DNA from: an uncultured Roseibium sp.
GTDB taxonomy: Bacteria > Pseudomonadota > Alphaproteobacteria > Rhizobiales > Stappiaceae
DNA: 64,000 nucleotides
Reading direction: 5' to 3'
Assembly (NCBI RefSeq): GCF_963675985.1
Contig: NZ_OY780958.1
Coordinates: forward strand, 3,844,001 to 3,908,000
Under the pieces are notes generated by a model, which was not told the origin of the DNA, ran no database searches, and saw only the letters and a program-made list of their open reading frames with translations. Shown in pieces: positions 1 to 8,711 of the stretch (positions are counted from its first letter, which is position 1; every line of letters starts with the position of its first letter). The translations under genes and the position numbers were made by a program.

Positions 1-753
1 ACGCCACTTGGCGAAGATCAGGGCGGCGAGCGCGATAAAGCCCTTGCCTGCGGTCATGTCCTTGATGAAGCCGGAAGACTGGGCGATCGACAGGTAACTG
101 CCGGCAATGCCGGTCAGGATCCCGCAGGCGATCACCGCCCGGTAGCGCAGCCAGACGACCGAGATGCCGGCCGTGTCGACCGCCGCCGGGTTTTCGCCGA
201 CGGCCCTGAGGCGCAGGCCGAAGCGGGTGCGGAACAGGATCCACCAGGTCACCGGCACGGCGAGGAAGGCGACATAAACCAGGATGTTATGACCGGACAG
301 CAGTTCCGAGTAGATCTCGCCTACGACCGGAATGTCCCGGGCCTGCTCCGCGAAAGGAAGCTCGACATTGCCGAACCGGCCCCCCTCAGGCAGCGGCGGT
401 GTCCTTCCGCCCTGTCGGAACCAGGTCTGGCCGAGAAGAGCCGTCAGGCCGGCGGCCAGGAAGTTGATGGCGACACCGGACACGATCTGATTGCCCCGGT
501 TGGTGATGGAGGCAAAACCGTGCACCAGCGCAAGGGCGATGGCGACAGCGATCCCGGCCAGCAGTCCGAGCCAGGCATTGCCGGTGACATAGGCGACGGC
601 ACCCGCGCCGAAGGCCGCGCCGAGCATCTTGCCTTCCAGGCCGATGTCGACCACGCCGGACCGCTCCGAATAAAGGCCGGCGAGACAGGCCAGCAGCAGC
701 GGCGTCGACAGGCGGACGGTGGAATCCAGAATAAGGATCAGGGTTTCGAACAT
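1..753 (-). CDS. BMP-type ABC importer, second permease (partial, cut by window edge)
   Basis: Inner-membrane permease of a nucleoside-type ABC importer (NupQ/YufQ-like). The start codon is at 753 and the frame stays open through base 1, so the 3' end lies outside the window. The visible 251 codons are strongly hydrophobic, beginning MFETLILILDSTVRL, with the family-typical SGVAINFLAAGLTALLG and GENPAAVDTAGI stretches. It starts 9 bases after the stop of the first permease gene, in the same operon. The pair of permeases would form the membrane channel served by the upstream double ATPase and BMP binding proteins. Substrate is inferred from the family, not shown by the sequence. Confidence 0.88.
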   Translation of the reverse strand, partial: MFETLILILDSTVRLSTPLLLACLAGLYSERSGVVDIGLEGKMLGAAFGAGAVAYVTGNAWLGLLAGIAVAIALALVHGFASITNRGNQIVSGVAINFLAAGLTALLGQTWFRQGGRTPPLPEGGRFGNVELPFAEQARDIPVVGEIYSELLSGHNILVYVAFLAVPVTWWILFRTRFGLRLRAVGENPAAVDTAGISVVWLRYRAVIACGILTGIAGSYLSIAQSSGFIKDMTAGKGFIALAALIFAKWR

Positions 754-762
754 GGCTGTCTC

Positions 763-1869
763 CTACCCTGCCTGCTCTGCCGTGGACCGGCTGAAAGAGA
801 AGAACTGGGCCAGCGCCGGGCGGAACATGTGCTCCAGCGCGCCGGCGAACAGGATCACCAGCCCCTGTATCACGATGATCATGTCGCGGGTGATCGCAGG
901 TTTCTCAAACGAGAGCTCCGCTCCGCCCTGATAGAGCATGCCGAACAGGATGGCGGCCAGCACGATGCCCACCGGATGGGCCCGCCCCATCAGCGCGACA
1001 GCGATGCCGACGAACCCATAGCCGGTGACGAATTCCAGAAGCAGCCGGTGCTGCGATCCCATGATCTCGTTGATGGCCATCATTCCGGCAAGGCCGCCGG
1101 AAATCAGCATGGTGATGACAATCACCCGGACCGGGGAAATCCCCGCATAGACGGCGGCCGTCGCATTCGCCCCGAAGGCGCGGATCTCATAGCCCAGGCG
1201 TGTTCGCCAGACGATCAGCCAGACGGCAAACGAGGCAAGCAAAGCGATGATCAGGGCGAGGTTCACCGGCGCCGTGCCGAAATCGATACCGGGCACGAAT
1301 TCCTTCAAAAACGGCAGCTTGCCGCCCGCCTCGAAGGTACGCGTTTCCGGCTGCATGGAACCGGGCTTCACCATGACATTGACCAGCAGATAATTCATCA
1401 GCGCGGCGGCGATGAAATTGAACATGATCGTGGTGATGACCACGTGGCTGCCGCGCTTCGCCTGCAGCCAGGCGGGAATGAAGGCCCAGGCGGCCCCCAT
1501 GATCGCAGCCCCTGCAAGGGCAAACGGCATGGTCACCCACCAGGGCACGTAATGATCCAGCGCCAGGCAGGCCCAGGCCACCCCCAGCCCGCCGATATAG
1601 GCCTGGCCCTCGCCGCCGATATTGAACAGGCCGGCATGGAAGGCCACGGCCACCGCAAGGCCTGTAAAAATGAAATTGGTGGCGTAAAACAGGGTAAAGC
1701 CGATCCCTTCGCCGAAGCCGAGCGATCCCCACAGCAGGATCCGGACGGCCTCCAGCGGGTTTTCGCCGATCAGCAGCACCACCAGTCCCGACACGAGGAA
1801 GGCGGCGATCAGGTTCAGGATCGGGATCAGGCCGAAGTCGACCCAGCGAGGCAACTGTCCCGAGTTCAT
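763..1869 (-). CDS. BMP-type ABC importer, first permease
   Basis: Inner-membrane permease of 368 residues, NupP/YufP-like. Several hydrophobic segments are visible, such as LIPILNLIAAFLVSGLVVLL near residues 14-33, and the family stretch FNIGGEGQAYIGGLG lies near residue 85. The start overlaps the end of the ATPase gene by 4 bases, the usual sign of translational coupling in an ABC operon. It pairs with the second permease just downstream. In this family (RnsABCD, NupABC, PnrABCDE) the complexes import nucleosides; here that is inference from family and context. Confidence 0.9.
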   Translation of the reverse strand: MNSGQLPRWVDFGLIPILNLIAAFLVSGLVVLLIGENPLEAVRILLWGSLGFGEGIGFTLFYATNFIFTGLAVAVAFHAGLFNIGGEGQAYIGGLGVAWACLALDHYVPWWVTMPFALAGAAIMGAAWAFIPAWLQAKRGSHVVITTIMFNFIAAALMNYLLVNVMVKPGSMQPETRTFEAGGKLPFLKEFVPGIDFGTAPVNLALIIALLASFAVWLIVWRTRLGYEIRAFGANATAAVYAGISPVRVIVITMLISGGLAGMMAINEIMGSQHRLLLEFVTGYGFVGIAVALMGRAHPVGIVLAAILFGMLYQGGAELSFEKPAITRDMIIVIQGLVILFAGALEHMFRPALAQFFSFSRSTAEQAG

Positions 1870-3398
1870 GCGTTTTCTCCGTGTGCGCCGGCCATCAGCA
1901 GGCCCAGTTCGCTTTCATCCGTTTCGGGCGAGCGCTCGCCGACGACCTTGCCGTCGAACATGACCAGCACGCGGTCAGCAAGACCGCGGATTTCGTCAAG
2001 TTCCACCGAGACCAGCAGAACCCCCTTGCCCGCGTCGCGCATTTCGATCAGGCGCTTGTGAATGAACTCGATGGCGCCGATATCGACGCCGCGTGTGGGC
2101 TGACCGACCAGCAGGACGGTCGGATCGCGCTCCATCTCGCGTGCCAGCACGATCTTCTGCTGATTGCCCCCGGAGAAATTGGCGGTCTTGAGCAGACAGT
2201 CCGGCGGTCGGATATCGTATTGTTCGATCTCCTTGCGAGCCGCGTCCCGGATCTTCGGAATGTCCAGCAGAAAGCCCTTCGAATAGGCCGGATCGCTGTG
2301 GTAGCCGAGGATGGCGTTTTCATACTCGGCGAAACCGGTCACGAGACCCATGCGGTGCCGGTCCTCAGGGACATGCCCCAGGTTCCAGTCGCGCATCATG
2401 GCCGGGTCGACTCGAGTTTCGGCGAGGTCGATCGTCGACCCATCGATCGTGACCTTCCCCGAGGTCGCCTTGCGAATCCCGGCCAGCGTTTCCAGGAGTT
2501 CCGACTGACCGTTGCCGGAGACGCCGGCAACGCCGACGATCTCGCCGGCGCGGACATTGAAGGACACGTCCTTGACGACCTGGACGCCGCGGCTGTCGGT
2601 GACGGTCAAATGCGAAACATCCAGGACCGTTTCCTTCGGCTCCGCCGGCTTCTTGTCGACCTGCAGCAACACACTTCGGCCGACCATGAGTTCGGCCAGT
2701 TCCGCCATGGAGGTCTCCGACGTCTTGCGCGTCGCTACCATCTCGCCGCGACGCATGACGGAGACCGTGTCGGTAACGGCCATGATTTCCCGGAGCTTGT
2801 GCGTGATCAGGAGGACCGTCTTGCCCTCGTCCTTCAGCACCTGCAGGATCCTGAACAGGTGATCGGCCTCGGTCGGGGTCAGCACCCCGGTCGGCTCGTC
2901 GAGAATAAGGATCTCGGCCCCGCGGAACAGGGCCTTCAGGATTTCCACGCGCTGCTGCAAACCGACCGGAAGATCCTCGATCAGTTCGTCCACCCCGACC
3001 TTGAGGCCATAATCCTCTTCCAGGCGCTTGAGGTCCTGGCGCGCCTTGGACACACCTCCGGCCAGCAGAGCCCCGCCTTCCGCTCCCAGGATCACGTTTT
3101 CCAGCACCGTGAAATTGTCCACCAGCATGAAGTGCTGATGGACCATACCGATCCCTAACGAAATCGCCGTCTTGGAATCGCCGATCTGGACCTTCCTGCC
3201 GTCCACCAGGATGTCGCCCCTGTCGGCCTGGTAGAAGCCATAAAGGATCGACATCAGCGTCGACTTGCCGGCGCCGTTTTCGCCGACGATGCCGTGGATC
3301 GACCCCTTCTTGACCACAAGATCGATGTCCCGGTTCGCATGGACCGGGCCGAAGCTCTTGCTGATGTTGCGAAGCTCGATTGCGGGCGTGTCACTCAT
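1866..3398 (-). CDS. BMP-type ABC importer, double ATP-binding protein
   Basis: Cytoplasmic ATPase of 510 residues with two fused nucleotide-binding domains, like NupO/YufO and RbsA. Domain one has Walker A GENGAGKST near residue 40 and the Walker B region LILDEPTGVL. Domain two has the degenerate Walker A GVSGNGQSE and the signature FSGGNQQKI. I chose the start at 3398 because a GGAG site lies 7 bases upstream and the protein then begins MSDTPAIELRNISKSFG; an in-frame extension to 3479 has no family support. It powers the two downstream permeases. The asymmetric Walker A motifs are normal for this family. Confidence 0.92.
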   Translation of the reverse strand: MSDTPAIELRNISKSFGPVHANRDIDLVVKKGSIHGIVGENGAGKSTLMSILYGFYQADRGDILVDGRKVQIGDSKTAISLGIGMVHQHFMLVDNFTVLENVILGAEGGALLAGGVSKARQDLKRLEEDYGLKVGVDELIEDLPVGLQQRVEILKALFRGAEILILDEPTGVLTPTEADHLFRILQVLKDEGKTVLLITHKLREIMAVTDTVSVMRRGEMVATRKTSETSMAELAELMVGRSVLLQVDKKPAEPKETVLDVSHLTVTDSRGVQVVKDVSFNVRAGEIVGVAGVSGNGQSELLETLAGIRKATSGKVTIDGSTIDLAETRVDPAMMRDWNLGHVPEDRHRMGLVTGFAEYENAILGYHSDPAYSKGFLLDIPKIRDAARKEIEQYDIRPPDCLLKTANFSGGNQQKIVLAREMERDPTVLLVGQPTRGVDIGAIEFIHKRLIEMRDAGKGVLLVSVELDEIRGLADRVLVMFDGKVVGERSPETDESELGLLMAGAHGENA

Positions 3399-3463
3399 GC
3401 CCGGCTCCGGCAGCACGTTATGGCTTGTCTTCTTGTCATGTCGCCCTATCCGATCTGGCAGCC

Positions 3464-4462
3464 CTACGGCCGCGGGCATGCCCCGTCCGTCAGAATGTCA
3501 TGCACCTTGATCTCACCCGACGAAATCGCGGCGACCGCAGCATCGGCAGCGGCGATCATCTCTGGCGTCACCAGGCTCTTGTTGTTGTCATCGAGGACCC
3601 AGTCCATGCCGCCATCGGCCAGGCCGAGGACGCGGATACCAGGCTTGAAATTCCCTTCATGGGCGGTCTTGAAACTGTCGTAGACGGCATTGTCGACCCG
3701 CTTGCGGATCGAGGTCAGGACATGGCCCGGATGCAGGCCGTTCTGGTTGGAGTCCGTCCCGATCCCAAGCACGCCCGCATCCGCCACGGCCTGAAGCACG
3801 CCGATACCGGTGCCGCCGGCCGCCTGGATGATTACGTCGGCGCCCCGGCCGATCTGGCTACGCGCCAGTTCCGCGCCACGGGCCGGGTCGGCAAAGGCCG
3901 CAGGCGTCGTGCCGGCCATGTTGTAGAGAACCTTGGCGTCCGGATTAACCGAGTAGGCGCCGAGCTGATAGCCGCACAGGAACCGGCGGATGATCGGATT
4001 GTCCATACCGCCGACGAAACCGACGGTCCCGGTCTTGCTGGCCATCGCTGCCAGAAGGCCGACGATATAGGCGCCTTCGTTTTCCTTAAAGACGTAAGAC
4101 GCCACATTCGGCGCATCGACGACCATGTCGACGATGGCAAAGGACGTGTCCGGAAACTCTTTCGCGGCCTGCGTCACCGACGAAGCCTGATTGAAACCAA
4201 TGGCCACCACCGGCTCATGGCCGCGATTGGCGAAATTGCGCAGGGCCTGCAGGCTTTGCGCATCCCGGTCCAGCTCGAATTCCCGGACCTTGGTCTTGAA
4301 GTCGTTCTCGAACCGCTGAACGCCGGCGTAAGCGCTTTCATTGAAAGATCCATCGAATTTGCCGCCGACCGAATAGACGATCGCCGGATCCGCAACCGCA
4401 GCCGTGCCGGCAAGGATCAGGGTAAAGAGACCGGCCAGTGTCTTCGCAACCAGATGTTTCAT
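3464..4462 (-). CDS. BMP family ABC transporter substrate-binding protein (copy 2)
   Basis: Periplasmic binding protein of the basic-membrane-protein (Bmp/PnrA) family, about 332 residues, with a signal peptide ending near TAAVADPA. The mature part begins AIVYSVGGKFDGSFNESAY, the BMP ligand-pocket start. The start at 4462 has a GGGAG site 7 bases upstream; a longer frame to 4504 adds an N-terminus unlike a signal peptide. It is a clear paralogue of the binding protein directly upstream (shared GGKFD-SFNE, GFSQ/GFNQASS, FAIVDMVVD and HPGHVLTS-type stretches). PnrA-like proteins bind purine nucleosides; the ligand of this copy is unknown. Confidence 0.9.
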   Translation of the reverse strand: MKHLVAKTLAGLFTLILAGTAAVADPAIVYSVGGKFDGSFNESAYAGVQRFENDFKTKVREFELDRDAQSLQALRNFANRGHEPVVAIGFNQASSVTQAAKEFPDTSFAIVDMVVDAPNVASYVFKENEGAYIVGLLAAMASKTGTVGFVGGMDNPIIRRFLCGYQLGAYSVNPDAKVLYNMAGTTPAAFADPARGAELARSQIGRGADVIIQAAGGTGIGVLQAVADAGVLGIGTDSNQNGLHPGHVLTSIRKRVDNAVYDSFKTAHEGNFKPGIRVLGLADGGMDWVLDDNNKSLVTPEMIAAADAAVAAISSGEIKVHDILTDGACPRP

Positions 4463-4557
4463 GAAAAAGCTCCCGCCCGGCGCATCGATTTTTGATGATT
4501 TCAATAAACGACGACCGCCGCATCCGGGTCAATTCGGATGCGGCGGAAACGCGGGGA

Positions 4558-5556
4558 TCAGAACGGGCAGTTCTGGTCGGCCATGTAGTCATGAACCTCG
4601 ATCTTGCCGGAAATGATGTCGGCCTTGGCCTGATCGACCGATGCCTTCATTTCAGGCGTGATGAGCTTCTTGTTGTTTTCGTCGAGCGCCCAGTCAACGC
4701 CGCCTTCGGCAAGACCCAGAACCTGAACGCCGGAGGTCCAGGCGTCGTTCTTGGCGTCTTCGAAGGCCTTATAGACGGCCACATCGACACGCTTGAGCAT
4801 GGAGGTCAGCACGGAGCCCGGATGCAGGCCGTTCTGGTTGCTGTCCACGCCAATGCCGAGCTTGCCAGCGTCGGCAGCCGCCTGGAGCACACCGATACCG
4901 GTATTCCCAGCTGCGTGGTAGACGACGTCGGCGCCGCGGTCGAACTGGGACTTGGCGAGTTCGCCGCCCTTCAGCGGATCATTCCAGGCCGTATAGGTCG
5001 TTCCAGTCATGTTCTCAAAGACTTCAGCTTTCGGGTTCGCAGCGAGCACACCCTGCTTGTAGCCGCAGGCGAACTTGCGGATCAGCGCAATGTCCATACC
5101 GCCGATGAAACCGACCTTGCCGGTCTTGGAGGCTTCGGCCGCCAGCATGCCGACGATGTAGGACCCTTCCTGTTCCTTGAAGACGATGGAGCGCACGTTC
5201 GGCAGGTCCACGACCATGTCGACGATGGCGAACTGCGTGTCCGGGAATTCCTTGGCAACCTTTTCGACAGCGCTTGCCTGCGAGAAGCCGATGGCGACGA
5301 TCGGGCTCTGGCCGCGCTTTGCGAAATTCCGAAGGGCCTGCTCACGCTGGGCATCGTTCTGGATTTCGAAGTCGCGGTATTCGACGCCGGTGTCCGCCTT
5401 GAACTTCTCGGCGCCGTTGTAAGCGCCTTCGTTGAATGATTTGTCGAACTTACCACCCGTATCATAAAGAACGGCCGGCTTGATATCCGCCGCCATGACC
5501 GCGGATGAAAACGCCATACCAGCCAGTGCGGCTGTAATCGTCAGGAGCTTTTTCAC
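4558..5556 (-). CDS. BMP family ABC transporter substrate-binding protein (copy 1)
   Basis: Periplasmic BMP/PnrA-family binding protein, 332 residues, with a typical signal peptide (MKKLLTITAALAGMAFSSAV, cleavage near MAADI). Family motifs include LYDTGGKFDKSFNEGAYNG and GVDSNQNGLHPGSVLTS. It is the first transport gene after the regulator and is followed 95 bases later by a second binding protein of the same family. The two probably arose by tandem duplication. In the family these proteins deliver nucleosides to the permease pair; the specific ligand here is inference. Confidence 0.92.
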   Translation of the reverse strand: MKKLLTITAALAGMAFSSAVMAADIKPAVLYDTGGKFDKSFNEGAYNGAEKFKADTGVEYRDFEIQNDAQREQALRNFAKRGQSPIVAIGFSQASAVEKVAKEFPDTQFAIVDMVVDLPNVRSIVFKEQEGSYIVGMLAAEASKTGKVGFIGGMDIALIRKFACGYKQGVLAANPKAEVFENMTGTTYTAWNDPLKGGELAKSQFDRGADVVYHAAGNTGIGVLQAAADAGKLGIGVDSNQNGLHPGSVLTSMLKRVDVAVYKAFEDAKNDAWTSGVQVLGLAEGGVDWALDENNKKLITPEMKASVDQAKADIISGKIEVHDYMADQNCPF

Positions 5557-5632
5557 TTTACATGTCCTCCGACATTCGGAGCCGCCCCGTCGGCGGACCC
5601 TTCGTTGACTTTCCCACTCGACCCGATCCCCG

Positions 5633-6616
5633 TCATGCGGAGCGGGCCAGCTGCAATCCGATCTTGTCGCTCAGGGCCCTCGCCAGGGTCTCGTCGGCAA
5701 CCAGATCGGTAATCACACCGGCGCGCAGGGCCGCAAGAGCCGCATCCACCTTGCTCTCTCCGCCCGCCAGCGCAATAAGCCGCGCCCCCTGCACCTCGTT
5801 GAAATGGAGACCGACCGCGCAGTCGCCGAGAGAGACGGGGGCAATCTTTCCGTCGATCGTCAGGAACCGGCTCATCAGGTCGCTGACGGCGCCGCTGTCC
5901 ATGAGATCAGCCTGTTCTTCCTTCGAAATCATGCCGCGCTGGATCAGATGACCTTCGTTCTCGACCGATCCGATCCCGACGATGAAGACATCCGAGCCGC
6001 GCGCGCGCTCCATCAGGTTCTGGACGCTGCGCTGGCCGAGGAACATGTCCTTCTCTTCCTGGCTCTCGGCGAAATAAGGCACGGGCAGATAATAGCCTTC
6101 GCCGCCGGTGCGCTCCTGCATGCGCTGAACCACGTCGAACGGGTTGGCCGCGAGGGTGCGGGTCAGGGAGCCGGAGATGGAGATGATTTCCAGGTCGGGC
6201 CGATTGACCCTGGGCATGGCCTCCACGGCCGCCTTGATCGTGCGGCCCATGCCGACACCGATGCGCCGGACTGCATTGGACGAGACGACATCGGACAGGA
6301 TATGGGCTGCGGAAACGGCAACCGCGCGGATCGCGCCTTCCATGTCCCCGCCGCCGAGGTCCGGTGCAATGATGCAACTGTTCAGATTGAATTCGCCGGC
6401 GATGCGCTCTTCCAGCTCGAGACACTCCAGCGGGCGGCCTTCGATCTGGAACTTCACGAACCCGGCCTTCTGGGCATGGGCGATCAGGCGGTGAACCTTT
6501 GCCGGGGACATGCCCAGCTGCTTGGCGATCTCCCCTTGCGTGCGGCCGCCGACGAACGACAACCAGGCCGCCCGGATCGCCAGATAGTTCGTCCAATCGT
6601 CCTCGCGCGCCTGCAT
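5633..6616 (-). CDS. SorC/DeoR-type sugar-binding transcriptional regulator
   Basis: Cytoplasmic regulator of 327 residues. An N-terminal helix-turn-helix (GGRTQGEIAKQLGMSPAKVH, about residues 23-42) is followed by a sugar-phosphate-isomerase-like effector domain, the SorC family layout. Members bind phosphorylated sugars; Bacillus DeoR, of the same family, binds deoxyribose-5-phosphate. It lies 76 bases upstream of the BMP binding-protein gene on the same strand, so it most likely controls the importer operon and is probably cotranscribed or autoregulated. A nucleoside-derived phosphosugar as inducer is a reasonable inference from the transporter type. Confidence 0.88.
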   Translation of the reverse strand: MQAREDDWTNYLAIRAAWLSFVGGRTQGEIAKQLGMSPAKVHRLIAHAQKAGFVKFQIEGRPLECLELEERIAGEFNLNSCIIAPDLGGGDMEGAIRAVAVSAAHILSDVVSSNAVRRIGVGMGRTIKAAVEAMPRVNRPDLEIISISGSLTRTLAANPFDVVQRMQERTGGEGYYLPVPYFAESQEEKDMFLGQRSVQNLMERARGSDVFIVGIGSVENEGHLIQRGMISKEEQADLMDSGAVSDLMSRFLTIDGKIAPVSLGDCAVGLHFNEVQGARLIALAGGESKVDAALAALRAGVITDLVADETLARALSDKIGLQLARSA

Positions 6617-7152
6617 CGGAAGGTCGCCCCCGTTCCTATCGCGTCGTCAGGCCCTGTCGCGTCATCATGCGGCCTGAAGAGACCCCGCTTGTCGCCAGCC
6701 TCAAAACAGCGAATGAAAAATTATTCACTTAATGCGAATTTCTTCGAGACTGCCTGCGGAGCGCGCCTGCGTCAAGCTAAGAAATCGTAAATATTTTGAG
6801 CAAATGCCGCATTTTTAGTCATAAAATTCCAACGACTGACAATTGTGCCAAGATAGGCATTTTCTGCCTACCTTACGTAGCGATACGGCCAAACCCGGCA
6901 AATTTTTCCTTGCCCGTAGGCAAATGATGCTCACCTGTGGGTAATGCGCACTTTGTGCACTTTTAATTTTGCCAGTTAAATCAGAATCAGACCTACTTTG
7001 GCATGGCTATTGCTTTGTTCAGCAGGTTCGCCAGCTAAACGATTCTCGCGGATATCCGCGGTTTTCGCGATGGCCAGCGCACGAAAAACAAATCCATTGA
7101 ACCGACTAGGGAGACCCATTGGAAACAGCGTGAGGTAAAAAGGAGAAAATCT
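6617..7152. other. Intergenic region with divergent promoters and a small inverted repeat
   Basis: This 536-base, relatively AT-rich gap separates the SorC regulator (minus) from the DUF1194 gene (plus), so it should hold promoters in both directions. No gene is supported. I see a 6-bp inverted repeat TAGGCA-TTTTC-TGCCTA at 6854-6870, a related TAGGCA near 6917, and repeated TGTGCA/GTGCAC-like words near 6950. The first is a plausible operator for the SorC regulator. Confidence 0.5.
6854..6870. promoter_or_regulatory. Candidate operator, TAGGCA inverted repeat
   Basis: Perfect 6-bp arms (TAGGCA and TGCCTA) with a 5-base spacer, located about 240 bases upstream of the SorC-type regulator and 280 upstream of the DUF1194 gene. 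It could be the binding site of the adjacent regulator. The assignment rests on symmetry and position only. Confidence 0.3.
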
Positions 7153-7989
7153 ATGCCTCTCAGAGTGTGCAAAACCCCCATCACGTCTGCGGGAAGCTTT
7201 TTCCTGGCAGCCTTCATGACGGCCACCTGCGCCATCGCAGGGACTGCAACAGCGCCAAAAGGCACCTTTCAGTTCGAGGCGTACGACCCTAACAAGGAAG
7301 TCGATGTCGAACTGGTCCTGGCCGTCGATATATCTCAATCCATGGATACTGACGAGCAGGAGGTCCAGCGGGCAGGCTATGTCGCTGCGCTGACATCCGC
7401 CGATTTTCTGGATGCGATCAAGATCGGCCCGATCGGGCGGATTGCGGTCACCTATCTGGAATGGGGCGGTGTGGACGAGCACTTCATCGTGGCCGACTGG
7501 ACGGTCATTCAGGACAAGCAAAGTGCGGCAGCCTTTGCTTCCAAGATCGCCGAAGCCCCCCTGCGCCAGGTTCAACGGACATCCATTGCCTCGGCATTGC
7601 ACAAGTCCGTTGAGATGGTTCAGACCAATGCCTATGCGGGTCTGCGTCAGGTGATCGACATTTCCGGTGACGGGCCCAACAACCAGGGCGGTTCGGTGAC
7701 GGACGTGCGCGATCAAACCATCGCAACGGGCGTTACAATCAACGGACTGCCGTTGATGATGAAGGCGAACCAGAATTCCTGGCAGGCCATGCTCAAACTC
7801 GATCACTACTACGAAGACTGTGTGATCGGCGGGCCGGGCTCCTTCGCGATCCCTGTGCGTTCCAAGGCAGGCTTCGCGGATGCCATCCGCATGAAGCTGG
7901 TCATGGAAGTCGCCGGCGCCACGTTCGAAGAGCCGCTCGTAAAGCGGGTCGCGGGCCGCGAACCTATCCGCTGCGGATTGTTCGACTGA
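7153..7989 (+). CDS. DUF1194 von Willebrand factor A-like exported protein
   Basis: Protein of 278 residues with a signal-peptide-like N-terminus (hydrophobic AGSFFLAAFMTATCAIAGTA). The core starts VDVELVLAVDISQSMDTDEQ near residue 50, where DISQS is the metal-ion-dependent adhesion-site motif (DxSxS) of VWA domains. IDISGDGPNNQGG follows near residue 170. This matches DUF1194, a family common in Alphaproteobacteria whose biochemical role is unknown. A ribosome site (AAAAAGGAG) precedes the ATG. It stands alone after the divergent promoter region. Export and metal-dependent protein binding are inferred from the motif. Confidence 0.85.
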   Translation: MPLRVCKTPITSAGSFFLAAFMTATCAIAGTATAPKGTFQFEAYDPNKEVDVELVLAVDISQSMDTDEQEVQRAGYVAALTSADFLDAIKIGPIGRIAVTYLEWGGVDEHFIVADWTVIQDKQSAAAFASKIAEAPLRQVQRTSIASALHKSVEMVQTNAYAGLRQVIDISGDGPNNQGGSVTDVRDQTIATGVTINGLPLMMKANQNSWQAMLKLDHYYEDCVIGGPGSFAIPVRSKAGFADAIRMKLVMEVAGATFEEPLVKRVAGREPIRCGLFD

Positions 7990-8279
7990 TGGATCTTAAC
8001 TGACCGGTCTGGGTATACACCCTCGTCCGGAAGAACCTCGCGGGAAGGTTCCCTTGCGCTGACAGGCGAATGTGTCGGCTTGTGCCTCGGCCGGACATCC
8101 GCACCTCATCGCCGCAGTCTTCTGCCCCCTCTGCCTGCCCCCCTGGCATGGAGCGGAAGCCGTTACCTGCACGCCCCGTCTGCAAACTTCCAACAGCTCT
8201 TTTCCCGCTTCCTTTGCGATCCTCTCTGCATGACGGTACATCTGTTGCATGCAAATTGCGGATGTCCGGAGACGCACTC

Positions 8280-8711
8280 ATGTCCAATCGACCCATCCTG
8301 GCTCTCGTGGCCCATGACGCCAAGAAGGATGCGATGGTGGAATTCGCCAAGCGCAATCGGGACAAGCTGGCCGATTTCCGCGTGGTGGCGACCGGTACCA
8401 CCGGTGGCCGTATCGCCGAAGCCTGCCCGGAACTCGACATTACCCCTTTCAAGAGCGGGCCCCTTGGCGGCGATCAGCAGATCGGCGCGATGATCGCCGA
8501 CGGCAACCTCCACGGCCTGATCTTCTTCGTCGACCCGCTCACACCCATGCCCCACGACGTGGACGTGAAGGCGCTGATGCGGCTTGCCCTCGTCTACGAC
8601 CTGCCCATGGCGCTCAATCTGTCCACGGCGGAAATTCTGCTTCGGTCCGCCCGCCTGACCGGTCTGAAAACGACCTCCACAACGCCCGAGATCGACCTTT
8701 TCCGTTCATGA
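8280..8711 (+). CDS. mgsA: Methylglyoxal synthase
   Basis: Cytoplasmic enzyme converting dihydroxyacetone phosphate to methylglyoxal and phosphate, a bypass that relieves sugar-phosphate stress. At 143 residues it has the usual length. Motifs: ALVAHDAKKDAMV at the N-terminus, phosphate-binding TGTTGG (residues 38-43), catalytic Asp65 in GPLGGDQQIGA, and His92/Asp95 in PHDVDVKAL, equivalent to E. coli Asp71, His98 and Asp101. I chose the ATG at 8280 because GGAG lies 8 bases upstream; in-frame extension upstream is not family-like. It overlaps the glucokinase gene by 4 bases, so the two are cotranslated. Confidence 0.95.
   Translation: MSNRPILALVAHDAKKDAMVEFAKRNRDKLADFRVVATGTTGGRIAEACPELDITPFKSGPLGGDQQIGAMIADGNLHGLIFFVDPLTPMPHDVDVKALMRLALVYDLPMALNLSTAEILLRSARLTGLKTTSTTPEIDLFRS

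Noticed and set aside
289..2061. Long plus-strand open frame (590 codons) opposite the permease and ATPase genes
   Set aside because: It is antisense to well-supported transporter genes and has low-complexity Gly/Asp/Arg/Gln composition with no family motifs, a normal by-product of high GC.
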